This document shows positions 25,990 through 35,237 of a DNA stretch of 64,000 nucleotides, piece after piece. The notes under the pieces are model-generated. The model was given only the letters and a program-made list of their open reading frames with translations. It did not search any database and was not told where the DNA came from. Location of the stretch: contig NZ_KQ948560.1 of NCBI RefSeq assembly GCF_001514125.1, forward strand, positions 109,256 through 173,255, read 5' to 3'. Both the position numbers and the translations under genes were made by a program. The DNA comes from Streptomyces longwoodensis (GTDB taxonomy: Bacteria > Actinomycetota > Actinomycetes > Streptomycetales > Streptomycetaceae). The stretch's first letter is position 1. Each line of letters begins with the position of its first letter.

Positions 25990-27402
25990 CTACGACGGGA
26001 CGGCCGTCGTCTCCTTGCGCGCTGGTTCTGCTCTTCCCGCCCGGCGCAGCAGGACGGCCGCCAGTACGCCGCCCGCGAACACGGCCACCGCGCCGACCGC
26101 CTGACCGGTGCCCAGGGCCGAGGAGAGCCGCGCCCCGGACGCCAGCCGCGCGCTGAGCACCGCACCGAGCACCGCCACGCCGAGCCCGTTGCCGAACTCG
26201 GCGAGCATGCCGTTGACGCCGGCGCCCACCCCGGCGCGGTCCGGCGGGATGGTGCTCATGATGGCGTGGGCCATCGCCGGTCCGGCCAGCGCGGTGCCCG
26301 TCCCGATGAGCAGCAGCCCGAGCAGCGTGACGGCGTACCCGTCGGAGGCCACGGCGATGGAGACCAGGCCCGCCGCCATCGCCGTCATGCCGGTCAGGAT
26401 CGCCGCCGGTCCGCCGAGCTTCACGGTGGCCTTCGCCGCCAGGCCCGTGAAGTTCAGGGCGACGACGGTCAGCGCGAGCGGCGCGGTGCGCAGGCCCGCC
26501 TCCAGGGGGCCGTAGCGCAGCACGAGTTGGAGGTGCTGGGTGAGGAGGAACAGGGCGCCGCCCATGCCGAAGGTCACCAGCACCGCGCCGGCGACGGCGC
26601 CCGTGAACCGGCGGTCGCGGAACAGGGCGAGGTCGAGCATCGGGTACGGGGCCCTGCTCTCCCACCGGGCGAACAGCGCGAGGACGCCCACCGCCACGGC
26701 CCCGCTGACCAGCACCCGCGCCGACGTCCAGCCGTGCGTGGGGCCGGAGATGACCGTGAAGACCAGCGAGGCCATGCCGACCGTCGACAGCAGTGCGCCG
26801 GGCAGGTCGGGGCGGTCGCCCTGCGGGTTCTTCGACTCGGGCACCAGCGCGACCACCGCGACCAGGGCGAGGGCCGCGACCGGCAGGTTGACCAGGAAGA
26901 TCGAGCCCCACCAGAAGTGGTTCAGCAGGAAGCCGCCGATGAGCGGGCCCGTGGCGAAGCCCAGCGAGTTCACCGCGGCCCATACGCCGATGGCCTTCGG
27001 CTGTTCCTCCGGCGCGAAGATCTGCATGACCACGGCCAGGGTGGTGGTCAGCAGCAGCGCCCCGCCGACGCCCATCCCGGCGCGCGCGGCGATGAGCTGC
27101 CCGGTGGTGCCCGCGCAGCCGGCGACCACCGAGCCGGCGCCGAACAGGGCGAGCCCGGCGATCAGCATCCGCTTGCGGCCGTAGCGGTCGGCGGCGCTGC
27201 CCGCGGTGAGCAGCAGGCCCGACTGGACCAGCGAGTAGGCGTTGATCATCCACTGGATGTCGGAGGTGGAGGCGCCCAGTTCCCGGGTGAGGGAGGGGAT
27301 CGCGACGTTCAGGACGGTGTTGTCGAGCAGCACGGTGAGCTGCGCGAGGCAGATGACGCCGAGGATCAGCCAGCGCTGGGGATGGCTCGGGACGGAAGGC
27401 AT
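25990..27402 (-). CDS. MFS transporter, DHA2 (14-span) family
   Basis: 470 residues. LILGVICLAQLTVLLDNTVL (span 1, with the usual D-N-T motif), IQWMINAYSLVQSGLLLTAG and RYGRKRMLIAG (motif A), and GPLIGGFLLNHFWWGSIFL (motif C) identify an EmrB/QacA-type exporter for drugs or natural products. The ATG at 27402 lies 7 bases after a TACGGT -10 element that is itself part of a palindrome, so repression by the downstream TetR protein at this promoter is likely. The transcript would be leaderless. Confidence 0.92.
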   Translation of the reverse strand: MPSVPSHPQRWLILGVICLAQLTVLLDNTVLNVAIPSLTRELGASTSDIQWMINAYSLVQSGLLLTAGSAADRYGRKRMLIAGLALFGAGSVVAGCAGTTGQLIAARAGMGVGGALLLTTTLAVVMQIFAPEEQPKAIGVWAAVNSLGFATGPLIGGFLLNHFWWGSIFLVNLPVAALALVAVVALVPESKNPQGDRPDLPGALLSTVGMASLVFTVISGPTHGWTSARVLVSGAVAVGVLALFARWESRAPYPMLDLALFRDRRFTGAVAGAVLVTFGMGGALFLLTQHLQLVLRYGPLEAGLRTAPLALTVVALNFTGLAAKATVKLGGPAAILTGMTAMAAGLVSIAVASDGYAVTLLGLLLIGTGTALAGPAMAHAIMSTIPPDRAGVGAGVNGMLAEFGNGLGVAVLGAVLSARLASGARLSSALGTGQAVGAVAVFAGGVLAAVLLRRAGRAEPARKETTAVPS

Positions 27403-27406
27403 GCTC

Positions 27407-27436
27407 TACACCGTAGAAGAGTTCTCGTACGGTGTA
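27407..27436. promoter_or_regulatory. TetR operator overlapping the MFS promoter
   Basis: Perfect inverted repeat TACACCGTA-N12-TACGGTGTA, with arms of nine bases. On the minus strand the arm nearest the gene contains the -10 element TACGGT, seven bases before the MFS ATG. Binding there would block polymerase directly. Confidence 0.75.
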
Positions 27437-27502
27437 CAAGCGGGATGCGGGAAGAGGCGGTGCCCGTCGGGACACCGCCTCCGTCCGTGCTGCGCCCGGC
27501 CG

Positions 27503-29692
27503 TCAGCCGCTCGCCTCCTGCGTCAGGTCGTAGAAGGTGGCCGAGCCGACCGTCACCTTCTTGAAGGTGGCCTCGACCCAGGAGGTGATCTGCGACGACG
27601 TGCCGTTCGCCCCGCCGCCCGGGCCGGCGCCCATGGAGCCGCTCGCGATGAAGTAGTGGATCCGCCCGTCCGCCACGTACCGCTTGAACTGGGCCGGCGT
27701 CGGGGACGGGTCGGTGCCGTTGAAGCCGCCGATCGCCATCACCGGCTCGCCGGTGGCGAGTTGGTAGCTCGCGGCGTTCTGGGAGCCGATGGCCGCGGCG
27801 GCCCACGTGTAGCGGCCGGAGTCCGTCTCCAGCAGCTTCTCGGCCTCGGCGGTGACGGACGCGCCGTTCAGCAGGCCGCCGACGCCACCGCCGCCGCCCG
27901 CGCCCTCGCCGGTCGGGCCGCCCTGCTGGGTCTGCCCGCCGCCCTGGCCGGGCAGGGCGCCGCCGAAGCCGCCCGTGCCACCGCCGGGGAAGCCCTGGCC
28001 CTGCTGGTTCCGGCCCTGTGGGCCGCCCTGCTGGCCCTGCTGGCCCTGCTGGTTCTGGCCCGGCATGCCTCCGCCGCCGAAGCCGCCGCGAACGCCGCCG
28101 GGACGGCCCCCGCCCATCATCGAGGCGCCCGCCGGGCCGGCCGTGACGATGGACCCGGTGTGGCCCTGCTGGACGGTGCTCAAGGTGTACGCCGTCGGGC
28201 CGGCCAGCGCGGTCAGCAGGCCGAGCGAGGCCGCCGCGAGGGCGAGCCGCCGGGTGAGCCGGCCCGCGAAGACCAGGCCGAGCGCGGCGGTGAGACCGCC
28301 GACCAGCACGAGCCACCTCAGCCAGGGCAGGTAGTCGGGGGTGCGGTGCAGCAGGACGTAGCCCCAGGTGGCCGCCGCGACCGCCGCGGCCGCCAGGGTG
28401 AGCGACGCCCACAGCTCCCGGCGCCTCTCCCACAGGAGTCCGGCGCCCATGCCGGTCACGGCCGCCAGGTAGGGGGCGAGGGCGACGGTGTAGTACTGGT
28501 GGAAGATGCCCGCCATGTAGCTGAAGACGACCGTGGTCATCAGCAGCGAGCCGCCCCAGACCAGGAACGAGCCGCGGGTGACCGACGTGCGGCGGGCCCG
28601 GCGCGTGGCCACCAGGCCGGCGGCCAGCAGCACCAGCGCGGCCGGCAGCAGCCAGGAGATCTGGCCGCCGACCTCGGAGGTGAACATCCGGTCCCAGCCG
28701 GTCTCGCCCCACTGCCCGGTGCCGCCCGCGCCCCCGCCGCCCCCGCCGACGCTGCCCGTCTCGTCGCCGCTGAGCCGGCCGAGGCCGTTGTAGCCGAAGG
28801 TCAGCTCCAGGAAGGAGTTGTTCTGCGAGCCGCCGATGTACGGGCGTGAGGACGCCGGCCACAGCTCGACGACCGCCACCCACCAGCCGCCGGAGACGAC
28901 CAGCGCGCCGGTCGCGGCGGCCAGTTGGCCGAGGCGCTTCCTCACCGTGACCGGTGCGCAGACCGCGTACACGAGCGCCAGCGGCGGCAGGATCAGGAAC
29001 GCCTGGAGGGTCTTGGCGAGGAACGCGAAGCCGATCGCCGCACCGGCCCACACCAGCCACCTGGTCCGGCCGTCCTCCAGCGCGCGGACGACGAGGTAGC
29101 AGGCCACGGCCATCAGCAGGGCGAGCATCGCGTCCGGGTTGTTGAACCGGAACATCAGCGCCGCCACGGGCGTCAGCGCCAGCACCGCGCCGGCGATCAG
29201 GCCGGAGGCGGGGCTGAACCGGCGGCGGACGGCCGCGTAGACGACGGCGACCGTGCCGACGCCCATCAGCACCTCGGGGACGAGGATCGCCCAGGAGTTC
29301 AGGCCGAAGGTCCTGACCGACAGCTGCATCGGCCACAGCGAGGCCGGCGGCTTGTCGACGGTGATGGCGTTGCCCGCGTCCAGCGAGCCGAAGAAGAACG
29401 CCTTCCAGCTCGTGGAGCCGGCCTGGACGGCCGCGGAGTAGAAGGAGTTGGCGTAGCCGGAGGCGCTGAGGTCCCAGAGGTAGAGCAGCAGCGTCGCGAG
29501 GAGCAGGGCGAGGAAGGCCGGGCGGACCCAGCGGGGGTCCTCGGGGCGGCCCCGCCACAGCCTCCGGCCGAACGGCTGCTGCGGCTCACTGGCCCCGGGT
29601 CGGGCCGGAGGGGGAGGGGTGGACGGGGTCAGCGTCGCCGGAGGGGGCGAGGCGGGCGGGCCCCAGTCGGCGCGGTCGTAGTCGGTGGTCAT
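27503..29692 (-). CDS. Glycosyltransferase family 39 membrane protein
   Basis: 729 residues. After a Pro-rich start, spans begin at FLALLLATLLLYLWDLSASG. The loop NSFYSAAVQAGSTSWKAFFFG and VDKPPASLWPMQLSVRTFG, with an acidic residue before the KPP, are the GT39/ArnT-PMT catalytic loop. About 11-12 spans use a polyprenyl-phosphate sugar donor. A long Gly/Gln-rich stretch (about 515-600: FGGGGMPGQNQQGQQ and so on) separates it from a C-terminal extracellular domain (MAIGGFNGTDPSPT). The same layout is known in YkcB-like proteins. Its ATG overlaps the stop of the GT2 gene (ATGA). A GT2-GtrA plus GT39 pair implies transfer of a lipid-linked sugar outside the membrane. Confidence 0.9.
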   Translation of the reverse strand: MTTDYDRADWGPPASPPPATLTPSTPPPPARPGASEPQQPFGRRLWRGRPEDPRWVRPAFLALLLATLLLYLWDLSASGYANSFYSAAVQAGSTSWKAFFFGSLDAGNAITVDKPPASLWPMQLSVRTFGLNSWAILVPEVLMGVGTVAVVYAAVRRRFSPASGLIAGAVLALTPVAALMFRFNNPDAMLALLMAVACYLVVRALEDGRTRWLVWAGAAIGFAFLAKTLQAFLILPPLALVYAVCAPVTVRKRLGQLAAATGALVVSGGWWVAVVELWPASSRPYIGGSQNNSFLELTFGYNGLGRLSGDETGSVGGGGGGAGGTGQWGETGWDRMFTSEVGGQISWLLPAALVLLAAGLVATRRARRTSVTRGSFLVWGGSLLMTTVVFSYMAGIFHQYYTVALAPYLAAVTGMGAGLLWERRRELWASLTLAAAAVAAATWGYVLLHRTPDYLPWLRWLVLVGGLTAALGLVFAGRLTRRLALAAASLGLLTALAGPTAYTLSTVQQGHTGSIVTAGPAGASMMGGGRPGGVRGGFGGGGMPGQNQQGQQGQQGGPQGRNQQGQGFPGGGTGGFGGALPGQGGGQTQQGGPTGEGAGGGGGVGGLLNGASVTAEAEKLLETDSGRYTWAAAAIGSQNAASYQLATGEPVMAIGGFNGTDPSPTPAQFKRYVADGRIHYFIASGSMGAGPGGGANGTSSQITSWVEATFKKVTVGSATFYDLTQEASG

Positions 29693-31116
29693 CGGGTCTC
29701 CCCCGGGTCGGTGTCGTAGGGGCGGACCGGGCCGGGGCGCCGGGTGGCGTCCGGCCGGGTGCCGTCCGCGGCGTCACCGGCGCGGAACGGGGAGGTCGGG
29801 GGCACCGGGGGGTGCGCGGCGTGGGCGCCGTGGGAGGGGGCGGGGCCGCCGGGTGCCGTGGGCTCGGGGAGGCCGCCGTCGCGGTCGGAGAAGACCCAGA
29901 TGCGGAAGAGCAGGAAGCGCAGGACGGTCGCGGCGAGGTTGGCGGCGACCAGGACGGCCAGCTCGGTCGAGTGCGCGGGGTGGGCGTTGGCGGCGTTCAG
30001 GGCCACCAGCGAGCCGCTGGTCAGCGCGAGGCCGATGCCGAAGACCACCAGGCCCTGCGCCTGGTGCCGGACGGCCCCGCCCGGGCCGCGCACGCCGAAG
30101 GTGAGCCGGCGGTTGGCGGCGGTGTTGGCGACCGCGGAGATCAGCAGGGCGAGCGCGTTGGCGACCTGGGAGCCGGTGAAGAGCCGGAAGCCGCTGTAGA
30201 GCAGCAGGTAGAAGAGGGTCGACAGACCCCCGACGACGCAGAAGCCGACGAGCTGACGGGCCAGTCCCTTGGGTACGTCCATGATCTCGCGGTCGCGGGG
30301 GTCGTCCCCGAACGGCCTGGTCAGCCGGTCCAGTGGCAGCGAACCGGTGGCCAGCGCCTTCCCGACGCGCCACACCCCCTTCAGGTCCTCGGTCGCCGTC
30401 CGCACGATGTGCACGGTGGAGTCCGGGTCGTCGACCCAGTCGACCGGCACCTCGTGGATACGGCATCCGGCCCGCTCGGCGAGCACCAGCATCTCAGTGT
30501 CGAAGAACCAGCCCGTGTCTTCCACCAGCGGGAGCAGGACTTGTGCGACGTCCCGGCGGATCGCCTTGAAACCGCACTGCGCGTCCGAGAAGCGGGCCTG
30601 CAGCGAGCCGCGCAGGATCAGGTTGTAGGAGCGGGAGATGAACTCGCGCTTGGGGCCGCGCACCACCCGCGCGCTGCGGGCGAGCCGGGAGCCGATCGCC
30701 AGGTCGGAGTGGCCGGAGATGAGCGGCGCCACCAGCGGCAGCAGGGCGTTGAGGTCGGTGGACAGGTCCACGTCCATGTAGGCGAGGACCGGGGCGTCGG
30801 AGGCCGACCAGACGGTGCGCAGCGCCCGGCCGCGGCCCTTCTGCTCCAGCCGGAGCGTGCGGACCCCGGCGATCCGTGCCTCCAGCCGGCGGGCCACCTC
30901 GGGGGTGGCGTCCGTCGACGCGTTGTCCGCGATGGTGATGCGGAACGGGTACGGGAAGGTGCGCTCGAGGTGCTCGTGCAGGCGCAGCACGCACGGCTGG
31001 AGGTCCCTCTCCTCGTTGTAGACGGGGATCACTACGTCCAGGACAGGCGCACCGGCTGGTCCGGCCGGGAGATGCTCCCGCGCCGGCAGGGTGCCGGGAG
31101 AAGAGTCGGTTCGCAT
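29689..31116 (-). CDS. GT2 glycosyltransferase fused to a GtrA-like membrane domain
   Basis: 475 residues. Residues ~27-270 are a DPM1-type GT-A domain: VLDVVIPVYNEERDLQPCVL, ADNASTDATPEVA, the DxD-type YMDVDLSTDL and SRSYNLILRG with SDAQCGFKA. Residues ~300-425 are four GtrA spans (QLVGFCVVGGLSTLFYLLLY, ANALALLISAVANTAANRR). It should attach a sugar from a nucleotide donor to polyprenyl phosphate and help flip it. The product would feed the next gene, the GT39 transferase, with which it overlaps by ATGA. It begins 14 bases after the kinase gene, so all four genes form one operon. The Pro/His-rich C-terminal tail is variable. Confidence 0.9.
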   Translation of the reverse strand: MRTDSSPGTLPAREHLPAGPAGAPVLDVVIPVYNEERDLQPCVLRLHEHLERTFPYPFRITIADNASTDATPEVARRLEARIAGVRTLRLEQKGRGRALRTVWSASDAPVLAYMDVDLSTDLNALLPLVAPLISGHSDLAIGSRLARSARVVRGPKREFISRSYNLILRGSLQARFSDAQCGFKAIRRDVAQVLLPLVEDTGWFFDTEMLVLAERAGCRIHEVPVDWVDDPDSTVHIVRTATEDLKGVWRVGKALATGSLPLDRLTRPFGDDPRDREIMDVPKGLARQLVGFCVVGGLSTLFYLLLYSGFRLFTGSQVANALALLISAVANTAANRRLTFGVRGPGGAVRHQAQGLVVFGIGLALTSGSLVALNAANAHPAHSTELAVLVAANLAATVLRFLLFRIWVFSDRDGGLPEPTAPGGPAPSHGAHAAHPPVPPTSPFRAGDAADGTRPDATRRPGPVRPYDTDPGETR

Positions 31117-31130
31117 ACCGACGACTCTCG

Positions 31131-32861
31131 TCAGGAGCCCTGTCGCACCCATGTGGCGGCACTGTGCTGTGCCTGTGAGTCGTGACTGTGCTGTGCCGGT
31201 GAGTCGTACGGCCGCCCGGTTGCGTACGCGGCGTGCGGCGCCGCGGGCGGGAGAGCGGGCAGGTGGACCGTGAACACGGTCCGCCCGGGCACGCTGTCGA
31301 CGGTCACGGCGCCGTCGTGCGCGGCCGCCACGGCCTGCACGATGGCGAGGCCGAGGCCGGTCGAGCCGGTGGCGCGCGAGCGCGCGGAGTCGCCGCGCGC
31401 GAACCGTTCGAAGACGCGCGGGAGCAGCTCCGGCGGGATGCCCTGGCCGTCGTCCTCGACGTCGACGCACAGCCAGGGGCCGCTGCGGCGCACGCGCGCG
31501 GTGACGGTGGTGCCGGGCGGCGTGTGGGTGCGAGCGTTGGCGAGGAGGTTGACCAGGACCTGCTGCAGGCGGGCCGCGTCGGCGGAGACGAGCGCCGGTT
31601 CCTCGGGCAGCTCCAGGCGCCAGACGTGGTCGCGGCCGGCCGCGCGGGCGTCGCTGACGGTGTCGACGACCAGCGGGACGAGGTCGGTCTGCCCGAACTG
31701 CAGCGGGCGGCCCGCGTCGAGCCGGGCGAGCAGCAGCAGGTCCTCCACCAGCAGCGTCATCCGGCCCGCCTCGGACTCGATGCGGCCCAGGGCGTGCCGG
31801 GTGTCGGGGCCGACCTGCTCACGGCCGCGCCGGGTCAGCTCGGCGTAGCCGCGGATGGAGGCGAGGGGGGTGCGCAGCTCGTGGCTGGCGTCGGCGACGA
31901 ACTGGCGCACCCGCGTCTCGCTCTGCTGGCGGGCGTGCAGGGCGCCGTGGACGTGGTCGAGCATGCGGTTGAGCGCGGCGCCGACCCGGCCGACCTCGGT
32001 GTGCGGGTCGCACTCGGCCTCGGGGACGCGCTCGCTGAGGTTCACCTCGCCGGTGTGCAGCGGGAGTTCGGAGACCCGGGTGGCGGTGTGGGCGACCCGG
32101 CGCAGGGGGCGGGTGGCGACGCTGACGATCACCGTGCCGGCCAGGGACGCGGCGATCAGCCCGGCCGCGGTGACGCTGATCTCGACGAGGACCAGTGTGC
32201 GGAGGGTGTTGTCGGCGTCCGCCGTCGGGATGGCCACGTAGTAGGCGTAGGTGCCGTTGGTCGTGTACGTGACGCGGTAGTCGCCGAGTCCGGGCAGGTC
32301 CACGGTGTGCACGGCGCCGTCCTGGGGGACGGAGTCGAGCACCTCGACCTGCGCCTCGCCGAGCGCCTTGGCGGTCATGTCGAAGTTGCCGCTGGCCGTG
32401 GACTTCACCCCGCGCCGGGAGTCGGTGACGGTGCCTTTGGTGATCTTGGCGGCGATCGTGCCGGCCGGCACCGGGCCGTGGGTGACGAAGGTGGAGAGGT
32501 CGGTCTCCACGGGGACCTTGCCGAGCGGGCTCTGCTGCCGGCGGGGCGCGGTGCTGTCGCCGGTGCTGTCGCCGGAGCTGTTGTCCGTGCCGGTGCTGTC
32601 GCCGGAGCCGTTGTCCGTGCCGGGCGGGGTGAGCGGGCCGAAGTCGCGCGGGGCCACGCGGATGGCCACCTCACTCAGCCGGTCGTCGAGCTGCTGGTAG
32701 AGGTGGGAGCGCAGGGCGAGGGTGGTGACGGAGCCGATCACCGTGCAGACGACGGCGATCAGGACCACGGACGCGACGACGAGCCGGGTCCGCAGGGTGC
32801 GCGGCCGGCTGGGCCGGAGCCTGCGCGGACGCTGCACACGCGGCCGTCGTCGCCCGCTCAC
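31131..32861 (-). CDS. Sensor histidine kinase
   Basis: 576 residues from a GTG that overlaps the regulator's stop (GTGA). A basic N-terminus, span ~28-50, extracellular sensor to ~220, span ~224-248, then HAMP. The dimerisation helix has FVADASHELRTPLASIRGY with the phospho-acceptor His at residue 327. The ATPase part has VNLLANARTHT, DDGQGIP and GSTGLGLAIV. The sensor contains a short repeat of (G)DSTGTDN units at about 85-105. Length and layout are those of OmpR-class kinases such as TcrY/MprB. The signal is unknown; the two glycosyltransferases downstream suggest an envelope cue. Confidence 0.92.
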   Translation of the reverse strand: MSGRRRPRVQRPRRLRPSRPRTLRTRLVVASVVLIAVVCTVIGSVTTLALRSHLYQQLDDRLSEVAIRVAPRDFGPLTPPGTDNGSGDSTGTDNSSGDSTGDSTAPRRQQSPLGKVPVETDLSTFVTHGPVPAGTIAAKITKGTVTDSRRGVKSTASGNFDMTAKALGEAQVEVLDSVPQDGAVHTVDLPGLGDYRVTYTTNGTYAYYVAIPTADADNTLRTLVLVEISVTAAGLIAASLAGTVIVSVATRPLRRVAHTATRVSELPLHTGEVNLSERVPEAECDPHTEVGRVGAALNRMLDHVHGALHARQQSETRVRQFVADASHELRTPLASIRGYAELTRRGREQVGPDTRHALGRIESEAGRMTLLVEDLLLLARLDAGRPLQFGQTDLVPLVVDTVSDARAAGRDHVWRLELPEEPALVSADAARLQQVLVNLLANARTHTPPGTTVTARVRRSGPWLCVDVEDDGQGIPPELLPRVFERFARGDSARSRATGSTGLGLAIVQAVAAAHDGAVTVDSVPGRTVFTVHLPALPPAAPHAAYATGRPYDSPAQHSHDSQAQHSAATWVRQGS

Positions 32862-33607
32862 GGGACGGCGGGGACGGCGGGCTTGATCAGGTAACCGGCC
32901 CCGCGCCGGGTGTGGATCATCGGCTCCCGTCCGGCGTCGATCTTCCGCCGCAGGTACGAGATGTAGAGCTCGACCACATTGGCCTGGCCGCCGAAGTCGT
33001 AGGACCACACCCGGTCGAGGATCTGCGCCTTGCTGAGCACCCGCCGCGGGTTGCGCATCAGGAAGCGGAGCAGCTCGAACTCGGTGGCGGTGAGGTGGAT
33101 GGACTCGCCGCCCCGGTAGACCTCGTGGCTGTCCTCGTCGAGGGTGAGGTCGCCGACCACGAGCACGGAGTCGGAGCGGTGGTCGGCGGCACCGGAGCGC
33201 CGGATCAGGCCGCGCAGCCGGGCGACGACCTCCTCCAGGCTGAACGGCTTGGTGACGTAGTCGTCGCCGCCCGCGGTGAGACCGGCGATCCGGTCCTCGA
33301 CGGCGTCCTTGGCCGTCAGGAACAGCACGGGCACGTCGGGCAGCTCACGGCGGAGCCGGCCGAGGACGGCGAGGCCGTCCATGTCGGGCAGCATCATGTC
33401 CAAGACGACGGCGTCCGGCCGGAACTCCCGCGCCGTCTGGAGGGCGCCCTGCCCGTCCCCGGCGCTGCGGATCTGCCAGCCCTCGTAGCGCAGGGCCATG
33501 GACAGGAGTTCGGTGATCGACAGCTCGTCGTCCACCACCAGCACGCGGACGGGGCTCCCGTCCGGCCTCAGCAGTTCGGTGCGCCCCTGGGGCGAGGTCG
33601 TGGTCAT
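32858..33607 (-). CDS. OmpR/PhoB-family response regulator
   Basis: 249 residues. The receiver has the acidic pair DD at 26-27, phospho-acceptor D70 (VVLDMMLPD), T98 and K120 (VTKPF). The winged helix has HLTATEFELLRFLMRNPRRV and ANVVELYISYLRRKID, ending RRGAGYLI. It leads the operon with the kinase, GT2-GtrA and GT39 genes, so it probably controls its own transcript. The start at 33607 was chosen because the residues before the receiver (MTTTSPQGRTELL) resemble a normal short leader; the frame remains open upstream. Confidence 0.93.
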   Translation of the reverse strand: MTTTSPQGRTELLRPDGSPVRVLVVDDELSITELLSMALRYEGWQIRSAGDGQGALQTAREFRPDAVVLDMMLPDMDGLAVLGRLRRELPDVPVLFLTAKDAVEDRIAGLTAGGDDYVTKPFSLEEVVARLRGLIRRSGAADHRSDSVLVVGDLTLDEDSHEVYRGGESIHLTATEFELLRFLMRNPRRVLSKAQILDRVWSYDFGGQANVVELYISYLRRKIDAGREPMIHTRRGAGYLIKPAVPAVP

Positions 33608-33803
33608 GGTGACACCCTGTCGGGGCCCTCTGAGAACACGCTTTCGCTTGTCTGTGATTTCCCTGAGAAACACACAGGGGACTCTCAGGAAGCGTGCGGG
33701 GAGCGGGAGTTCTCTCCTGTGGTTGCCGTGCGGTCGCCGTGTGGGCGTCGTGCGGTTCCTTCGCGGGGCCTTCGCGGGGCCTGTGCGGGAGGGGGGCGTG
33801 CGG

Positions 33804-34697
33804 TCAGAAGAGCCCGTCCTGCCGCGCGGCGTCACCGGGGGCCTCGAAGCGCCGTACGGGAAAGGCGGCTGGGGCGTCCTCGTCGCCGGCCGGCGGCACG
33901 AGGTCCCAGCCCGTCATCAGCCGGGTGTCCAGGACGACGACGGTGTCCCGCGCGGTGCGCAGGTGCAGGTCCGGTCCGGCGGCCGCGACGAGCTCCCCGC
34001 GCACTCCGCCCCCGGCGGTCAGCTCGGTCACGTCCCCGACGGCGGCCGGGGTGTCCTGGTCGAGCCCGAACGCCCGTACGTGGTCGACCGGGTGGAACGG
34101 CGCGGGCGCCAGCGACTCCGGCCAGCCGGCCAGGGCCGCGGCCCGTGCGTGCAGGTCGGCGAGCTCCGCCGCCCGCTCGGCCCCGTCCACGGGCAGCCGG
34201 GAGCGCACGGCGCGCTTCTCGGCGTACGGGATGCGGTCGGGCACGCGCAGGGCGGCCCGCAGCAGCTCCTCGGTGCGCCGGGCGGCCATGAGGGGGCCCG
34301 CGCCGAGCCAGGTGAAGCAGACGGCGCCCTGTTCCAGCAGCCGGGCGCTGCCGCGCTCGACGGCGGTGATGCCGACCTTGGCCATCCCGGGGCCGAACCA
34401 GGCCAGGTACACGTGGTACGGCCGCGGGTCGTCGGCGAGCGTGTCCGCCGCGACCGAGTGCGCCCGGTCCAGCCGCGCGCACTCCTCGCACCGCCCGCCC
34501 GTGCTCCGCGCCGGCACCGGCGTCCGGCGCGGACAGGGGTGCCCCCGCGCGCCCACGCACCTCCTGACCTCCCCCGGCGCGACCGCGAAGGCCACGCCCT
34601 TCCCCCAGGACAGCGGGCTACGACGCCCCCCGTCCCACGTCAGCTCCGGGTTGCCCGCCGACCAGCGCAGCGCCGCGCACCTCCATGCCTGTGCCAT
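33804..34697 (-). CDS. DUF2797 domain protein
   Basis: 297 residues. It has a Cys-rich N-terminal part (residues ~45-75, with CVG, HPCPRR and GGRCEECARL), probably a zinc site. The centre contains YHVYLAWFGPGMAKVGITA, then AARRTEELLRAAL and YAEKRAVRSRLP. This second part resembles a GIY-YIG-like beta/alpha segment (YHVYLAWFG...KVGIT). That resemblance is visible but I would not call nuclease activity. ATG at 34697 is preceded by GTG at 34700. The first 80 bases overlap the end of the upstream gene in another frame. Confidence 0.8.
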   Translation of the reverse strand: MAQAWRCAALRWSAGNPELTWDGGRRSPLSWGKGVAFAVAPGEVRRCVGARGHPCPRRTPVPARSTGGRCEECARLDRAHSVAADTLADDPRPYHVYLAWFGPGMAKVGITAVERGSARLLEQGAVCFTWLGAGPLMAARRTEELLRAALRVPDRIPYAEKRAVRSRLPVDGAERAAELADLHARAAALAGWPESLAPAPFHPVDHVRAFGLDQDTPAAVGDVTELTAGGGVRGELVAAAGPDLHLRTARDTVVVLDTRLMTGWDLVPPAGDEDAPAAFPVRRFEAPGDAARQDGLF

Positions 34698-35118
34698 CAC
34701 TCGCGAGCGTAGAGGGAGGCACTGACAGTGGGGTCGACGTCACCGGGGGCGAGACCGGCTGGGCCGAGGTCACCGGGGGCGTAACCGGCTGGGGCGAGGC
34801 CGACCGGGGCGAGGTCACGCGCCCGCGCCCGGCGAGGCGGCAGCCGAGGCAGTCCGGGTGCCCCTCGCGCGCGTGCGGGTCGCGCACCCGCATGCTCCAC
34901 TGCGCCGGCGGCCGGATCCCGGGCGGCTTGCCCCAGCCGCTCAGGTGCAGCGCCCAGGTGACCAGCAGCGCGAGGACGTCGATCACGCCCCCGAGGACCA
35001 GGGCGGGGGGCGAGACCGTGCACACGCCGACGCCCATGACGGAGGTCCCGACGGTCGCGATGGCGACGCCGGTCCAGCCGGCGACGGTGTGGCCCTCGTC
35101 GTACGGATGCACGCTCAT
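34618..35118 (-). CDS. HGxxPAAW family small membrane protein
   Basis: 166 residues. HPYDEGHTVAGWTGVAIATV carries the family's start, here with HTVAGW in place of HGxxPAAW. Two membrane spans follow (VGTSVMGVGVCTVSPPALVL; IDVLALLVTWALHLSGWG), then KPPGIRPPAQWSMRVRDPHA and a short Cys motif (CLGC). The last ~65 residues are Ser/Pro/Val-rich, built on repeats of a PPVTSxQPVS unit, and run into the DUF2797 gene in a different frame. The true end may be earlier in homologues. Family function unknown. Divergent from the MarR gene. Confidence 0.78.
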   Translation of the reverse strand: MSVHPYDEGHTVAGWTGVAIATVGTSVMGVGVCTVSPPALVLGGVIDVLALLVTWALHLSGWGKPPGIRPPAQWSMRVRDPHAREGHPDCLGCRLAGRGRVTSPRSASPQPVTPPVTSAQPVSPPVTSTPLSVPPSTLASDGTGMEVRGAALVGGQPGADVGRGAS

Positions 35119-35125
35119 GGATTAC

Positions 35126-35171
35126 CTCACGACGTGAGAAGTTATGTTTCTGAATCTCTTACAAGGTAAGA
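35126..35171. promoter_or_regulatory. Twin MarR operators in a divergent promoter region
   Basis: Two dyads of the same build, CTCAC-gac-GTGAG (35126-35138) and TCTTAC-aag-GTAAGA (35157-35171), have centres 32 bases apart, three helical turns. They lie between the HGxxPAAW-like gene and the MarR gene, so the MarR protein probably controls both. Confidence 0.65.
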
Positions 35172-35237
35172 CATCTCGAAAGCGGATAACAAGGGAGCCG
35201 ACGCTTCAGCCACGAGACAGCCCGAGACAGAGGACCC

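Noticed and set aside
31131..33607. CseBC or VanRS resistance system
   Set aside because: The kinase and regulator are generic OmpR-class proteins, and the downstream genes are glycosyltransferases rather than lipoprotein or van genes.
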